Notes under the pieces: model-generated
The model's database searches: none
What the model was told of the DNA's origin: nothing
The model's input: the letters and a program-made list of their open reading frames with translations, nothing else
Program-made: the position numbers and the translations under genes
Shown here: positions 18,801-33,800 of the stretch, piece by piece
How positions within the stretch are numbered: position 1 is the stretch's first letter
How the letters are laid out: every line of letters starts with the position of its first letter
Source: Ancylostoma caninum
Lineage: Eukaryota; Nematoda; Chromadorea; Rhabditida; Ancylostomatidae
DNA length: 64,000 nt
Assembly (NCBI GenBank): GCA_037903475.1
Contig: JBAJFG010000562.1
Location: 1,674,001 to 1,738,000 of the forward strand
Direction: 5' to 3'

Positions 18801-21800
18801 CATATTAGCGGCGTTTGGCATCGAGCACGGTGGCCCTAGTGGCATCATATGGCCTAATCCACTGGGTCCAGCCTGAAAAGCAGCAATGACCTTACTAGAA
18901 CCGAATCAAAACTTGTACTTACTTCTCAATACACTTCGTATTTTAGCAAAAAAAAAATGTTGTTCACGTACACTTAGATAACTTCCATCTCCATTACGCT
19001 AACTCCGCACAGCATCCTTTTGAAAACTTTAAAATCAAATTAATTCAACAAATTTTAGGCTCCTGCTGGATAGAAATCATCCTCCAGAATAGCTCATTCA
19101 CAAGCGAAAATTTCTCGGCCAATTTCCGACAGATTCTGACACATAGTCTCTGTTAAGATCACAACACGGAAAGCGTTACCATAATTAATGGCATCCGTGC
19201 TTTGAAACTTAATCGAAACATAAAATCCCGAAATTATTTCTTTCAATTAAAGGATAATCTACACAGAAAAAATTGAAGGCCTGAACCACTAAAAATCCTA
19301 AAATTTTAAGAAAATCAGAACGTAGACGGAAAATAACGGTCTTAGCTTTGACATCACACTTTCCTAAACCCTCCTTGGATCCTCACCTCAGACGGAAAGT
19401 CAGTAAAGTGAAGTACTGAAGATTTGTCAGAAAAGAAGCTACTGCCATACTTTCCCAAGAAAAACCTGCATAAGAGCCAACTTCACAAATGCCCCTGGCA
19501 AAACGTTAATCTTTCATGGATGCCGGAACTAATTACTCAGCTGTGGTAATCTTATTACTACTTACTCGCTTTTGTAAGTACATTTTAGCCCATAAGCACT
19601 CATAGTGGCACTAGCGCACCGATGAGCTCGGAAATATTTGGTAGAAATCTTGCTGGACCAACCAAAGACACCTACCTGCATATTATGAGGAACCATCATT
19701 GGACCACCACCACCAGGAATCATGTGCATCGACATCTGATTTATCGCTGGATCCGATCGTGCTCGATTTATTCTGCAAAGGAGGATCCATTTTAACAAAG
19801 AACGCAGTCTAGCATTTCAATAATAGTTGGAAACAACAAATAAAACAATGGATAGAAACAGAAGGAAAAAATTCTATAATTTCATAGCACGATGGCCATT
19901 TTTCTGAATCAATGTGCTTCATTTATTCTATTTCTGTTATATGGAGAAACAAAAAGGGAGATAAAGAAAGCATTTATAGTCAACATTTAAGAGAGCTATT
20001 CTAATCTAGTTTTACCATCACTAAATTAGGAGCTTTGAAAAACATCCAACGGAAAAGAAAGACTGCTATTCTAATTTAGAGTCAACCTTATCAAGTCAAG
20101 AGTCTTGACAGCACTACAGGCAACTATAGATTTCTTTTTTTCTTGAATACTACCTAATTAAATATCAATGCAATAAACAGTAAGTACAAAAATGAAATAG
20201 ATCGAAATAGGCCCATTTTGTCTGTTGTTGGCAATTGAACTCTTCAGATAAGATCAAGCTCCACTTAAGATATGTGCTTTTTGATATGCTTGAATCCCAT
20301 TCTCTGGGAAAATTATAAGGACAAATAAGAAGAAATAAAGACCAGAATTTAACAGAGAAACCCTAACTAATATAGAATACGAATTTCGTGAAAAATCCTT
20401 CGATCTAGAACTTTGAATAACAAGTGATGAGATTACTCTGCTTTAGTAGTACTTCTGCTTTAGTAGCTTCTTTTTTTTTCTTACAGCTCCTATGCGTCGT
20501 TCACTTTGGAACACCTTTTAAAAATAAAATATTCAGAAAAAGTGCGAGCACAACAAACATTCCCACCGTTTTTCCAAAACTGTATTGCCCTCTTCTCCGA
20601 ATATTCGAATGTTCGAGTTATGCGAAACCAAATAATCGACTTCAAAATTAACTAAATCCCCTATTGCTCCCAATTACACTCGAAAGAGTCTAAACAATCC
20701 CATTACAGAGCCTGCAACTCCCCCACACACAAGGACATTGCATGAAAGTCACGTAATTAAAGGCTTAGCGAGAAATTTAATCAAGAAGACGAGCCGTAAT
20801 TATCGCAGCTCAACGGGCATTTATACTTTCGAAAGTTATCCGCTATGCTTTAAGGACACATTTAATATAATGGAACTCAGAATGCATCCGTGGAAATCAA
20901 TAGAAAGTACTATTATATTAATGTCCCGTTATGGATACAAAAGAAATCGATCGCTTGCCGGCAGCGACGACTTCCCCGAAGGCTTTATCAATGCTAGAAA
21001 TTCTCAGCGAAGATTTTCGTTTGATTCATGGGTTAGCCTCTCAACCTGCGTCATAGGTAGACAAAACGCTGTTAAGAGCATGTTTCCAAAGTACTGGGAT
21101 AATATGCATGAATTGAGGCCGATTAGATGCCTTTCATACGGCTAAGTCAAGGACATCTCTCGATTTTTGCTCAGTTAAAAGAAGTACGAGTAATGTCCGT
21201 GCCTCTCTACTAGGAAAAGACAAAGAAGAGCTGATACATTGGCTTCACTTATGAATGATGGCCATGTAGACTACTGTGCCAATAAGTGCTAAGAGCCAAA
21301 CTCGTCGAAAAACCGTAAAAGTGCAAATAACTACACAAGTTTCTGAAGAATGGACAAAATCTCAGCCACAATAACGTTCATAGCTGGATGACCTACTGCA
21401 ATGATTTGCAATTTTCTCAAGTCAATCCGATTGTCAGGACAATTCTCTAGAATGACCCTGGTCTCAAAGACTAGGACTTTTATATTCTTTAATAATTTGC
21501 ATCAAATTGATACCGTTTGAAGAGCTGGACAAGCTTTTCAACTGCCAGTGTTAACAGTATAATACCAGTAAATGGCTCACATATCCCGAACTAGATCATT
21601 TAAAAAAGAGTAGATCTCCAAAAAAAAAAAACTCTCAATCAAAAATTAGGAATACTAAGACTCATTAGCTTCATAGTCTGCATTGTATCCGCTTAACAAG
21701 TAATGTTTTGAATAGTGTTAACGACCTGTACTCATACACCTTTCCAAAAAAAGCTCTACTCAGCTAGAAGCAATGTTCAGAGAGCATCTGTCATTCGCTC

Positions 21801-24800
21801 CCATGCAAATGTCAACAAAGTGCGCGGACGAAAAGGTGAAGGAACATAAATTTTTGTGCTTGTTGCCTAATAACAACGATAAAGCACGTTCCGAGTTATT
21901 CGCAATAGGCAGCACTTAGTGGAAAGCAAAATAGGTCAGCGATGGGTTTGACTAGCTACATTACATCATAAAGATTTTAGCATGCTACAATTACAAAGTA
22001 AATAAGCCCGAAAAGCTTAACAGAAGCAATGAATAAGAAAAGAAAACTATAGAGGGAGAGAGAGATATAGAAATTCGTTAACTAAAGAATTAGGAAGAAA
22101 CAGAGCAAGGAGCACAGCAATGGGAGCTTCCAGCTCAATTCGATAACAACTGAAATTTTATCTGGCCCACTAAAACATAATGTGCAAAAATTTACTTTTT
22201 TTAAACTAATTGCTAATTATAATTATGGTGCATTTGTAACTCATCCGTTGTCGGAACCAAATCCCAGGTATTAAATATTATAACCATTTTTGACACAATA
22301 GAACCGCATTATAGCAGGCTCTGATCCACGCCAAATCACAAAAATACTTCAAAGTTACTAGTCCCATGTAGGATGAAGAAAGTCCCGTTCTCAGGCTCTC
22401 AGCAAATGGCATGGACAGGCTCGTAGATCAGTGTGTCGCATAGCCCTCAACACAGCCAATAATAACCCTCAGCGTGAATAATAACAACATTAGCTCAATT
22501 TAGTTATTGGCTCGTCTCAAAGAGTCGAGATACCTCGCAAAAACTCTGCTTCAACCAAAAAACATGTCTTGTAGTAAGGCCACACCCACATTGTCTCATT
22601 CCACCAAGGTTCTCACAGATGTTCTGTACAACTCTTGGAGAATAAGTCTCCAACACAACCACTAGTCAATATTTCTGAAGGAATTGAATTTAAGGCACAA
22701 AATGAATAGAGTTAAAGGCCGGTAATTACCTATTACCCTGGGTTAGTTTACTTCCAGAGGCTCCAGAAGCCGCTCCTATGTTATTTCGACCAATTTTTTC
22801 CTTGAGTTCCCCTGCTGCCCATCCAACCTTCGCAGATTCCTCAACCAGGGGGTCCCATCTTTTTCCCAATAACTACAACGCAAACCTTTTTCGAGCGATA
22901 AAATCATGAAAATAACCACACCAATCCCTGAAAATCGCACGAAACACAACCCCTATCAGCTGTAATCTCCATATGACAGGAGCTGACTCACACACAATCA
23001 CCATAATTAATGCTCCCCTTATCTGAGGGTGGATTGAAATCCTCTTATTGCATTGCTCGTGCACACCGATCCGTGCGCCAACATTACTATGTAAAAACCT
23101 CTGCACCCCCAGCATTTTGGTTGTTTTCCACTGTACCCAGTTGTAACTCGATCGTTTCACGCTGACGGAACCAGTTTTCAGGGCGAGACATCAGAGGCCG
23201 AATTGGCCGGCGGCGGATCATTCAATCGAACACCTCAATGTAAACAAAACACCAATCGAAGACATTCGCTGATGGCGATAGTTATCAGCAGCTGTATCGA
23301 AACAAGGGCAAACATCTTTTTGACAGCGGAAAAACGCCTAGATCATCGACAGACAAACCCCGTGGAAGGCGCAGACCAGGAACTCAGACAAATTCGCAAA
23401 AAACCAAAAAAAAATAATACGCGAGGAATAAGGAAGTGACGAAGTCCAGAAGGGCTGGGCAAACGCAAGAAAAGCGGTATAAAGCGTTGGAAACTCTCAA
23501 AAATGTCAGAAGAACCATGTAGGAATGCCAGAAGAAGCCGAAATTTTGTACAGCAGCGCTGGAGATCGCCAACCATCTTGCTGCAGCAGTTCTGTGCCAG
23601 AATTCATCACTGAGATTACGCAGGGTGAACGTATTGACATTCGTGCCAACGTTGGGTGAATTTGTTTGGTGCTAACGCTTTTACCCTGGGTAATATCAGT
23701 GATGCATGTGGTCTGCGGTAATTTTGATAGCGAAAAACAAATCCGATGTAGCATGTTGCTGGACAGAGAACATCGAAGTCGGCACACACACAACGTACCA
23801 TCCGTTTAAACAGGTTCTCTGATAACTGTGCAGCACGAACTCAGCCCGAACGGCGTAACGGTTCGAGTAAAAATCCTAGCAGCAACGGTTCTCAGTTGCT
23901 GCCATCCTCCCCTCGACTGCTGCCATCGCTCAGCAATTGCTGCTAGAGGGACAAAAGCTTGAGCAGCAATCGAGGGGAGAATGGTAGCTTTGGGAACAGT
24001 TGCTGCTAGGGTTTCTACTCGAACTATTACGTCATTCGGGCTGCGTTCGTGCTGCGCAGTTATCAGAGTTAGAACAAGGGGCAGGAGGTTGAGGCAATCA
24101 AGAGAACGGTGACACTAATGAAATGTGGGGGCGCGCAGACAGTTCAGAGCACTACGCTCTACGCAGTATAGCTTGCGCTGCGGACCTCGAGCATAAGTCT
24201 CCTGGATTTTTCCCTCTAATAACTCCATTGGAAATGAATAAATGACTGGCAATGGAATTAGTGCGAAGTTAGTGGAGAAAACTACTCCAGCAGCAACGAA
24301 GATTGTCTCTTTTTTGTAGAATTTTCATGTTCCACGAAAATCGACTCGTTGAAAAGGAGGTGGCCAAACCACAAGCCGCACTCTTTGCTCCAAACTAACT
24401 GGATATTTCAAAAAAAAAACTTTGATCCCCAGCAAAATACACGATGCATGATCAGTTTTAACAAGTTCCGTCCCTCAGAGAAGTAAATCACAGTCACATG
24501 TGGCCGTTTCGACTATTTTGCACTTTTCGTATCAGAGCAATGAACACTTTCATGTGCCTTTCTTTTCTTATCAAAGGGATGTTAACGGAGAACTAACAGG
24601 TCAAATTTTCGAATAAAACACTTGAATCGCACTTTTTTCTCAACTGCGTATTTCAAAGATCCTAGCAACTACAGACCTCCTATTTGAGGCCCAGGATATT
24701 CGCTGAATTCCTCATAAGGAACATTCTCCTCAGAGAAAAAATTGCACAAATTTCCCCTCAGCTTTTCGTGGCTATATTCATTTAACTCTTCCTGATATTT

Positions 24801-27800
24801 CATAACAGCTCGATTTTTGTCTTGTTTTCAAATTTTTGTTTAATTGTAACAAATTTACTTCCCTACTGTCTTCAGCTTTTCTTTACCCTCGAAAAATGTT
24901 TTGGAGCGCACTCGCGTGGAGTACCCATACATATAATGAAATGTAAACACAAGCACACCGCGCCGTGTTCTCAGTGAACCAATCGATATGGATGGGATCC
25001 GCTTTTCCAGAACATTGTACTTAGGGCATGGATTTACCGGAAAACAGGTATAGATTCACGTGAATTTCATTAGCTACAAACAAATTTTCCTTTAGAAAAA
25101 CTTTTCTATAGAACAAATCCACTGAATCCAACTGGGAAGAACAGAAATAGAAATTAGTAGAGTTTCTGAGATTTATCTGACATGAATCTCTGAAGTTTTA
25201 CTCCTTCACTACCACTTCTGCAATTTCATCGTGGACCCAGAATCTGTTTTACAGGAGGGCACATTTGCACGGAAAAAACGCCTAAAGTACAAGGGAAGAG
25301 TGGAGGAGAACTTCCAATAAACCCACTGAAGGGACCACTGAAGCAATGCTTACCATGTTTGAACTTTTCACTAAAAACGATGCTCAAATAACCTTTGTGG
25401 CATAACAGCTGAAAGCGAAAATGTGATGCTTCCCCTATTCACTGCTTAGACAAAGCCATAATGGGATAAACCTATTTTTAGGACTAATCAACGAATGACC
25501 ACATTTTTTATGGATTTCAAAAAAAATCCGCAATAAAGTGAAAGCTGCTCCTTTTTTACACACAACTGTTGCTATGCGCTAATGTGGTGCATTCCATAGG
25601 ACAATCGCAACTTTCTGCGGATAATGATTCTCCAAGTGTGAGTCAGATCCGCGTAAGAAATTACTTTTTTCGTTTGCATGCGCTCTTCATCGCATTTCAG
25701 ACGACCTTTTAAAGAATCGCCGTCGTCGCCCTCTTGAAGAGACCTTTCAAAAGAACGTAGTCTAAGCTTCACAGATGTGTAATCAAATCTCGAAGGCAGA
25801 ATAAGCATAGATGCAGGGTTCACAAAGTTCCAGAAAGAACTGGAACTAGAAGGTCTGTATGATCTGTCTAATGAATGTACAGGAGGAACGCAGTCCGAAC
25901 AGCGTAATATGTACGTCGAGAACAATGTCTGGGAGCATCTCCTCGTAATAGCTGCCATACTCCCTCAGTTGCTGCCATCTTTCCTTGAATCCTGCTGGAA
26001 GGAGTGAAGCTTCAGCAGCAAATGAGCGGAATATGGCAACAACTGGGAGAAGATGCCTTTAGGATTTGTACTCGACGTGTTGTGCTGTTCTAGCCGCGTT
26101 CTTGCTGTAAAGCTATCAGGGTTCTACATCATTCCGCTATACGGCAACGACTACCTGTGCTTCCGTAGAAGGAAAATGTTCCTGGACACCCACCCCTCCC
26201 TCATGGATGCAACAACAGCAGGCCTTATCTAACATGTGAGCTGTCTAGTGCATCCACGTCCGCCCCCTCGCTGTCATCAAATCAAACATATGCGAGTCGA
26301 ACCATGAATAATGAAAAGCACTGCTGCCATCCCACAGCAAATTTCAAAGCATTTTTGGTCAAGCGCCAACCTCATAAACGCCCCCGTTGAATTGAACAAC
26401 ACCTGCATCAAATACAACAGTATTTTCACCCATGTGACAACAATAAAAACGTACTTTCAACGCCGAACACACGTGTCAATGACTTCTGGACGCTGTCTGC
26501 AAAAAAAAACCAGATTGATTAATAGACCGAATTTTGAATTAAATTCAGATTTTCTCACAAGCCTCTTAAGGCCCGCCATTGGTGGTGGGCAGTGGCGGAC
26601 GCAGCCCCCCCCCCCGCTTCCGTCAGAATGAGTCGGCAAATTTTTAAAATTGCTTTACAATACGAATAAAAATGTTGTATTATTAGGTTGAGTCGAAAGT
26701 TCTCGGACAAATTGACATTTTTATTTTCTTTCCAATTTTCTAACGGCAACCGTGAATCATTTGAGGTATGCCCCGTTGGCATTGATGGTCTTCTGCCAAC
26801 GTTTAGGCAGATCCTAGATGCTCTGGCTCGAAAATGTTCGGGACTGGTACTTGAAGAACTGCTCGAGTGCCTTTTTTTGATGTCATCGCAAGTTTGGAAT
26901 TCTTAACCATCCAGGTCACGTTGGAAACGGGAAAAAAGTGGTAATCCGAGGAAGCCAGATCATGGGAATAAGGGGGGGTGCGGTAAAATGGTTCAGCCTC
27001 ATTTCGGCCTTGGTCGTTCTTGTAATATGCGGCCGAGCGTTGTTCTGCTATGAGTAGACTTCGTGCTGCTGTGAGCGCGCAGCGGAGACCCCAGTTTTGC
27101 ACCCACGTCCCCCCCCCCCCCGCTCCCGACCACTGCGTTCACCACGGGTGGTGGGGTATACAGTGGTAGACAAAAAACTCGCTCGGTGTCGCGTGCGCGC
27201 GCGTGCTCCGTCCATCCATCCATCCGTCAAGAATCACGCACATATTATCCAGGAACGGAATTTTACGAGAAAAGTAATGAGGCAGTGAATGCAGTAGCGA
27301 CCACAGCAGATTTCCATCGTGGAAAAATGCGAAAAATCTGGCTTGCTTGCGTGCGTCCGTCCGTTTTGATCTGCTTTCAACTCGTCGCTGTGTCCATCTC
27401 CGAAAGAATTCATCTTTACTCTCTGTATCTTTAATAGGGGGGGGGGGGGGGTATCACAGCAACTTGTCCATGGAAAAAGTATATTTCCCCTTTACCAAAC
27501 GATCCGCTTATGGAAAATGCTCTTCCTATGTACACTGAGCCATTTCCCCTCATCTAGTCATTGAAAATCCAACATATTATCAATTTCCCATTCCCATTTT
27601 CCAACCACACGTGATATTTTTTATCCAACATTTATATAACACGCGTCAATTGCACTCCCCCACACTCTAATGCCATTTAATTTCATAGCAACTACCAACT
27701 AAACAATAATAACGAGCCCACTCGTCCAAATACCAAATTTTTTTGCACCCAGCAAAAAAAAAACCCAAAATGCCCCCACAATGCAGAAATCAATCAGATG

Positions 27801-30800
27801 CATCTGACTTCATTTGTACTGACGAAAGCGTACATTTTCGCTCTGAAGGCACACTTTCACTATTTGAAGGACGAGTTCGATCGTAAACGACTACGTACCA
27901 GTCGTCAACAGGGAGCGGATGACCGAGGTAGCCAGGAGACGGCAGTAGGAAGGAACTACCACAACCTAGGATCCACCAAATAACTGTGAACATCTCCAGA
28001 CGTCTCAACTTACGTAAAAGTTTGAGGAATTCTGTTTCTAAGCATCTCCGGACGTCGAATCAAAGTCTCACTAAAATCGCCCTGATCCTATGCGCCCTTT
28101 TCAGATACTCGTAGAATGTGTTCAGATACCCAAATGCATTACAGCTGATGAATGCGTAAACTACTCATTCGACCGTGAATCTTTCAAAATATTCAATTAG
28201 GTTCGGACAACCAAGAACGCTGATTCAATGCAATTTTTCTACAAAAAAAAAGGAGCAGTGCACATTTATAGCATAGAAAGAATCGTTGATGACAAATACT
28301 GCTTCGAATTGACTGGCGTATTCAGATCCCCGTGAGATAAAAGTCTGGATCACTGCCAGCGCTCAGAAATAGAATTCCACAAACTTTTATGTAAGTGAAG
28401 ATGTCTGGGGATGACCAAGAAACCCGTTTTTGCGCACCTGAGTGCGTGTGTGAAGCGTTGTAACTGGAGAGAGCTTAACGACCGAAATCTGCGATTAGTC
28501 GATCCGTCCAATCGACCAATCGCAGAACACGGCCGCAACACTCTTTCCAGATACGCGCTTGGGGTGTGCGGTAGAAGTGGTGCACCGATTGGAGACTCCA
28601 CCCTGACTCGCCTCAGCATAAGGGGCTCAAAAATGATTTCTTTAACATGTGTTTTGTATGCCGTTGTGATCAGTTGATCGTTATGAATTCAGCAATATCA
28701 ACGAGAGTGAGGTGGGGGAGTTGTCCTCGACTCTCGATGCTTCAGAAAGTGTTCAATTGTTCTTCCTAAATCCACTGTTCCATTTTCATTTGATTTGTCA
28801 GGTTTTTGTTTGTTCACTAATGTGGTCTTTGTTCGTTTTCTGTTTCCCTGAGCAGGTCGGGAACATTCGGGAAGACATGCTTTGTAAGAAACTACAGGTT
28901 ACCTTTAACGGCCCATGAAACCGACTTAATGTAGAACTTTCAATTTGAAGTGCTCAGCCTGATACGTAGGATCTTACGAATTTCGACCCGTATGGACCCG
29001 TTGAGCCTCCGTCGATTCGGAAATTCAATACGGGCGTTTCCTAACTTTTTCTGCCCTTAAGAATGAGTACAGTTCCATCCATAGGCCTACCAAGCCTACT
29101 AGACCCTGTTTGAGCTGTTTACTCATTGCTGTTTCATCATTTCATGCGTCATCCCTAAATGCCCTCGAACACAACACCTCAACAATTCCCACAATCAGAC
29201 CGCCCTCATTTCCTCAATGACGATCACAACACATGGACAGCATTAGAGGCGCGTAGAAAGACGGGTCGAGGGGTGTGCGTGCAAGTGCCAAGTGCGTCGC
29301 CTCGGAACACATGTCCACGCATTAAAGACGCCTCACAAATCGATGAAAGTTAAATTAATTTTGGTTCAGAACACATGTCTCGACGAGTATTCGCCGCCAA
29401 TACGTTGAATGCCCTTTGGAAAACAGTTAATAGTCGAGGTCCGATAGCCATAACGATAGAATTCATCCATAAATACAAGGACAAAACTGGTGCAGGATTC
29501 GATCCGTGAATGCAATTGATTTGGCCTACAAACTGTTCAAAACTCCCCTAATAGCGGATGCTAGCTAACAACAATTTGCTAGGATATGTAAGATTATTTT
29601 AATGGCAGGGATTATAGTTTTTAAAAAACCTCAGGTGTTATTTACATTGAAAACAAAGGTAATGTCATGTTCTCATCGAGTTATAGCTCTTCCTTTAAAA
29701 ACTAGAATAACCCAAAACCTATACGTCAAAACCTCGAAGGAATGGCATGAAAGCTAATCTTTCAACGAATTGAAAACATCTTTTTCCCTGCTATTCGCTA
29801 AGCCGCCAGGTTTTTTAGCCTTCTCGGAAAGTATTCGCGCAATTACTCACATGTTATGCACGTTCCCTAACGTCCTTAAACGTACTCTAAGAGCACTTTT
29901 TCCACATAGACAGAGAGTTGTAGCATCCTATGTAAGAAAAGCAGTTGAGGTCCTGATTCATCTGAGAATGAATGTAATAAAGAATGGTGTCAAGAACACA
30001 GAAGTCAAACATCCTAATGTTTTTCACTACCGGTTTCGGGGCTTGAACCAGACCGGAAGTGTAGCTCTCCTTGGCGCCCCCGGGTCATGGACCCTTTCAT
30101 CGGTAGTTCCCAAGGAAGTTTCAAAAGTGCTTAATGCTATACAAATGAGATGAGAGTGAGAAAGAGAGAGGTACAAGGTGTAGTAGATGAAGAAAGTGAG
30201 TTGTGTTCTCCTGTCCTTTCATATGTCTTGTGCCAATGACCTAGTTATTCAAAAAGTGCACCACTTCTGTGCCATGTTTCTAATTCCAGCATTAATTTCA
30301 TGCAACAGCGGAAGATGGACAGCATTAGTTAAACCATACCTACGCAATATGTACGGCCTATCTCTTGGCGCATTACATACAGTTCTAATTATTCCTAAAG
30401 GTGTCCAACCATTCTGTATGCTAACTTCACACAACTCCACCACCCTACTTTTAAAGTCTTCAATCCTAGAACACGTCCTACCTATTCTAATCACTTCTGC
30501 TACAAATGTGTTTGCTATTATGAAACGCGGGATGTTTGACTTACGATTTGGGTACCTATTAACTCTGAAGCTATAGTCATCGGTTGTGTTATAGAGACTG
30601 TATCTAACTTCTTTTCTTTTCAAACGTATCTTAAGATCTAGAAAATTGGTTTCTTTATGTTTTGCTAAGCCTTCCATGGTTAGCAAGCAAATTTGGGAAA
30701 GAAACCTCAAAAATCCAGATTTTCTTCTATTCATCCCCCGCCTACGCTTCCCTCACCGCCGTTCATTTCTCTTCCGCATTCAGGAATACCCTCAATTTCC

Positions 30801-33800
30801 TCGCGTTGAAGAAAATGGTTCTCATTATTTCCAGGACGATTAATCTATGGCCGGTAAGCCGTTGCCGCCTGCAAAAAAAATCTCATCAAGCTTGCGAGAT
30901 AGGCTCAGGCGTTCGTTCAATCACTGGCAGGTATAAAATTAGCTTCACTATATTTCTTATTGCACAGTTAGGGTGTTTAGAAACATTTAGTACCACTTCA
31001 GATTCAGGAACATTTCATACCTCTTATTGTACAGTTAATAGAAAACCATTATGTGAATGACTGCAACTGTGGACTTACATTTCATAAATGTATCAAAATC
31101 ACTTATACGTGGCGAAAATAAAACCGCTTATCTTTAATACATAATCATGTTTTTCTCAGTAGAAGATACAAAGCTTTGAAAAGACTGGAGCCCCTACAAT
31201 CCCTTTAATCCAAGTGTTAGTGTGGTCGACTATTCGTTGGAATTAAAAAAAGAAGTCCAGGCGCATGCTTCCCATCAGTGTCCCAATGTGTCACCTCACT
31301 TAGCATGAATTAAACCCCAAGTCCCTTCAAAGCTATAATAGCCCCCGAAAAGGCGGACAGTGGACAAATGTAGATGATGGAGGAATGGAGAGGGATGGGG
31401 TGCAACTGTATGCCCGAAATTCGCATGAGAGAAACTAGCCTAGTGTCCAGAACGGGGAGAAATATATGTCCGTATTACGGATAGGACTCCTTTGGAACTT
31501 CTCCTGCCCCTACTACAACCGAGTAAACGGTAACCCTCCGCAAAGAACCGGCAGAGGGTCGTCCGCTTCACGAAATTCTTTTTTTTTCATTCACAAAACT
31601 TGTCGCAGCACTATGGCTATAATATAGCCAAGAACAGTTACGGTTATGGGCACAGCTCCTTTTGTGAATCCAGTGACGATAGCCTGGAAATATGGTGTGC
31701 ACCCGGAACACATGGGGAGAGGAGAGAGCACATTCCTTCAAGAGGAACCACTCACCACCAGCCGGAAAATTACCTAAATATCATCTTTTCACCAGCAAAA
31801 CTCGCCCAGATACTGGGAAGGCCACACGTTTCCTGGGAACTTATGGATTTAGATCTAGAAGGTAATGTTCTTTAGCACAACAGGTTATCAGGCCTCGTAC
31901 AGGAAACTACCCGGAAATTGAATCCGAACACTTCAAATGAACATCGAACAGTCAAATATATGGACGATTTCCTACGCTCGCACATAGGAAATCATTTCAA
32001 CATGAAAAAAAACTTGTCTAGTGTTCCCTACAACGTTAGGGATATCTCGTTTCTCTGAATAACTAGTGCCCTGCAGTTGCAAAAAGAAAATTTGTTAGAT
32101 TAATTGCCACCCGCGACAATTTCTCTTCTAAAAAATGAATCCAAGACGTAAAAAAACACTATAAAATCCGTGCCAGATAAATTGCCACCCGCGACTATTC
32201 TGTTCTAAAAAACAGATCCAAGACACAAGAAACATTATGAAATCCATCTGGAATGGCGTGCAACTTATTCAATCAACTGTTCCACGATCAGACTGTGCGT
32301 CTGCATTGTTTTTCTCATTTGCTATTGCGTAAATCTTATGCAAATCGAGTATTTCTACTACGCCATCGAGATATTCAATTTCAAAGTATTTATGTTCCAT
32401 AAAAAAAGAATTACGCTTCTTCTTGCTGACTACTATGTAGTTCGCACAAATTGAATGATATCCTGTTGAAACAATGATAAATTTGAAAACAGCATTAGTA
32501 TTTTTGGCAGAATATTGCTCAGACGCGTGGGTTTCTCCTCGCTTCCTCATCCCGGGTATCTCAGCTCATCTCCCGTTACCGTCGTCACCCATCGCTAATC
32601 CGATTCACTACAGCTATTCCCATACTCCGTCTAAATAGCCTCGCTTCCAAGTAATTCCCCTCCCCCCACACAGAGTTAACACCTGTCCAAAGCCCAATAG
32701 CACAACTATCGTACGCAAACGTTTCCTGAAGGAATCCTTGCGATCCCTCTCAGACAGCGAGATCCGCGGGAAAATCCGCGGCGAAAAACTCTTCTCAAAA
32801 TCTAGGATTCAATTAGCATTATCTCACACGAGGCCGCCGCCGGCATCGGATTCTGTCGATCCATGATAGCTCCATAAATCCGCCCGTCGCCGCCCGCACC
32901 GCGAATGCTGTCCATATAGCATGAATAAAACGACTCTCACAAATCAACACAGCCCTTAGATTAAACGACAAAAGTACGATAAGAAAAAGCGCCCCAACAA
33001 GCGCAAATGAATCAATACGCTTGTAGCCAGCCCTCGCCACCCTCAATTCGCCTGCAGACTGATTCAGAACGACATGAGGACCAATCCATTGCATACCAAC
33101 GAACGACAATGCATTCTATGAATAAGGAACGCCATAAATGGCCTGACGGCGGCATGACCAGGAAGCAAAAAGTGTGGCACCGAATATTTACTCTTCTAAG
33201 AAACATATACTGAAAATAACAGAGTAACCACCTAACCAGAGAAGGATACCAGGGTGGTCCGACAACTGATAACGAAACGTATCCTGTCCTATGCAGTCTG
33301 TGATGCTGATCTCAAATCCGTTTTCCTAATATGCTGCAGAGCCGTTTGTGAAGAGCTGCGTGGCATTATTTTGGCTTGTTCAGAGCGGCCAAATCTAAAA
33401 TCGAAAGTCAAATTTTGGCCGCCTTGGGTAAGCTAAAATTATGCCTGGCTCTTCACAGAGGACTCCGCAGCAGATACAGAAAACGGATTTGAGTCCAGCA
33501 TTACAAACTGCACATGACAATACACATTTCGTTACGAGTTGTTGGACCTCCTAGTATGCTTCCCTGGTAAGCTAAAGCTGGAATGACTTATTTAACGATT
33601 AGCTGATGGCGAGGTCCATCCATGAAGAGTTTTTGCTGATGTTTTCAAGGTCCGTAAGCAGAAATCTCTCAGGAAACGTGTTAACGCCAAACAAACACCC
33701 TTCGTTGACAGGCATGTTAACGCGTTTACCCTGGGTAATATCAATGTTCATCCAGGACCAGAAGAGTAATCCAACAGCTGTTGCCGGCTTTGAGAAAAAC

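Noticed and set aside
20738..21145. 135-codon plus-strand ORF
   Set aside because: Inside crtc-1 intron 1, no recognisable domain, no good acceptor or donor, composition of random translation.
29770..30153. 127-codon plus-strand ORF beside the RT fragment
   Set aside because: No retroelement motif in this frame, and no continuity with the minus-strand RT-like frame.
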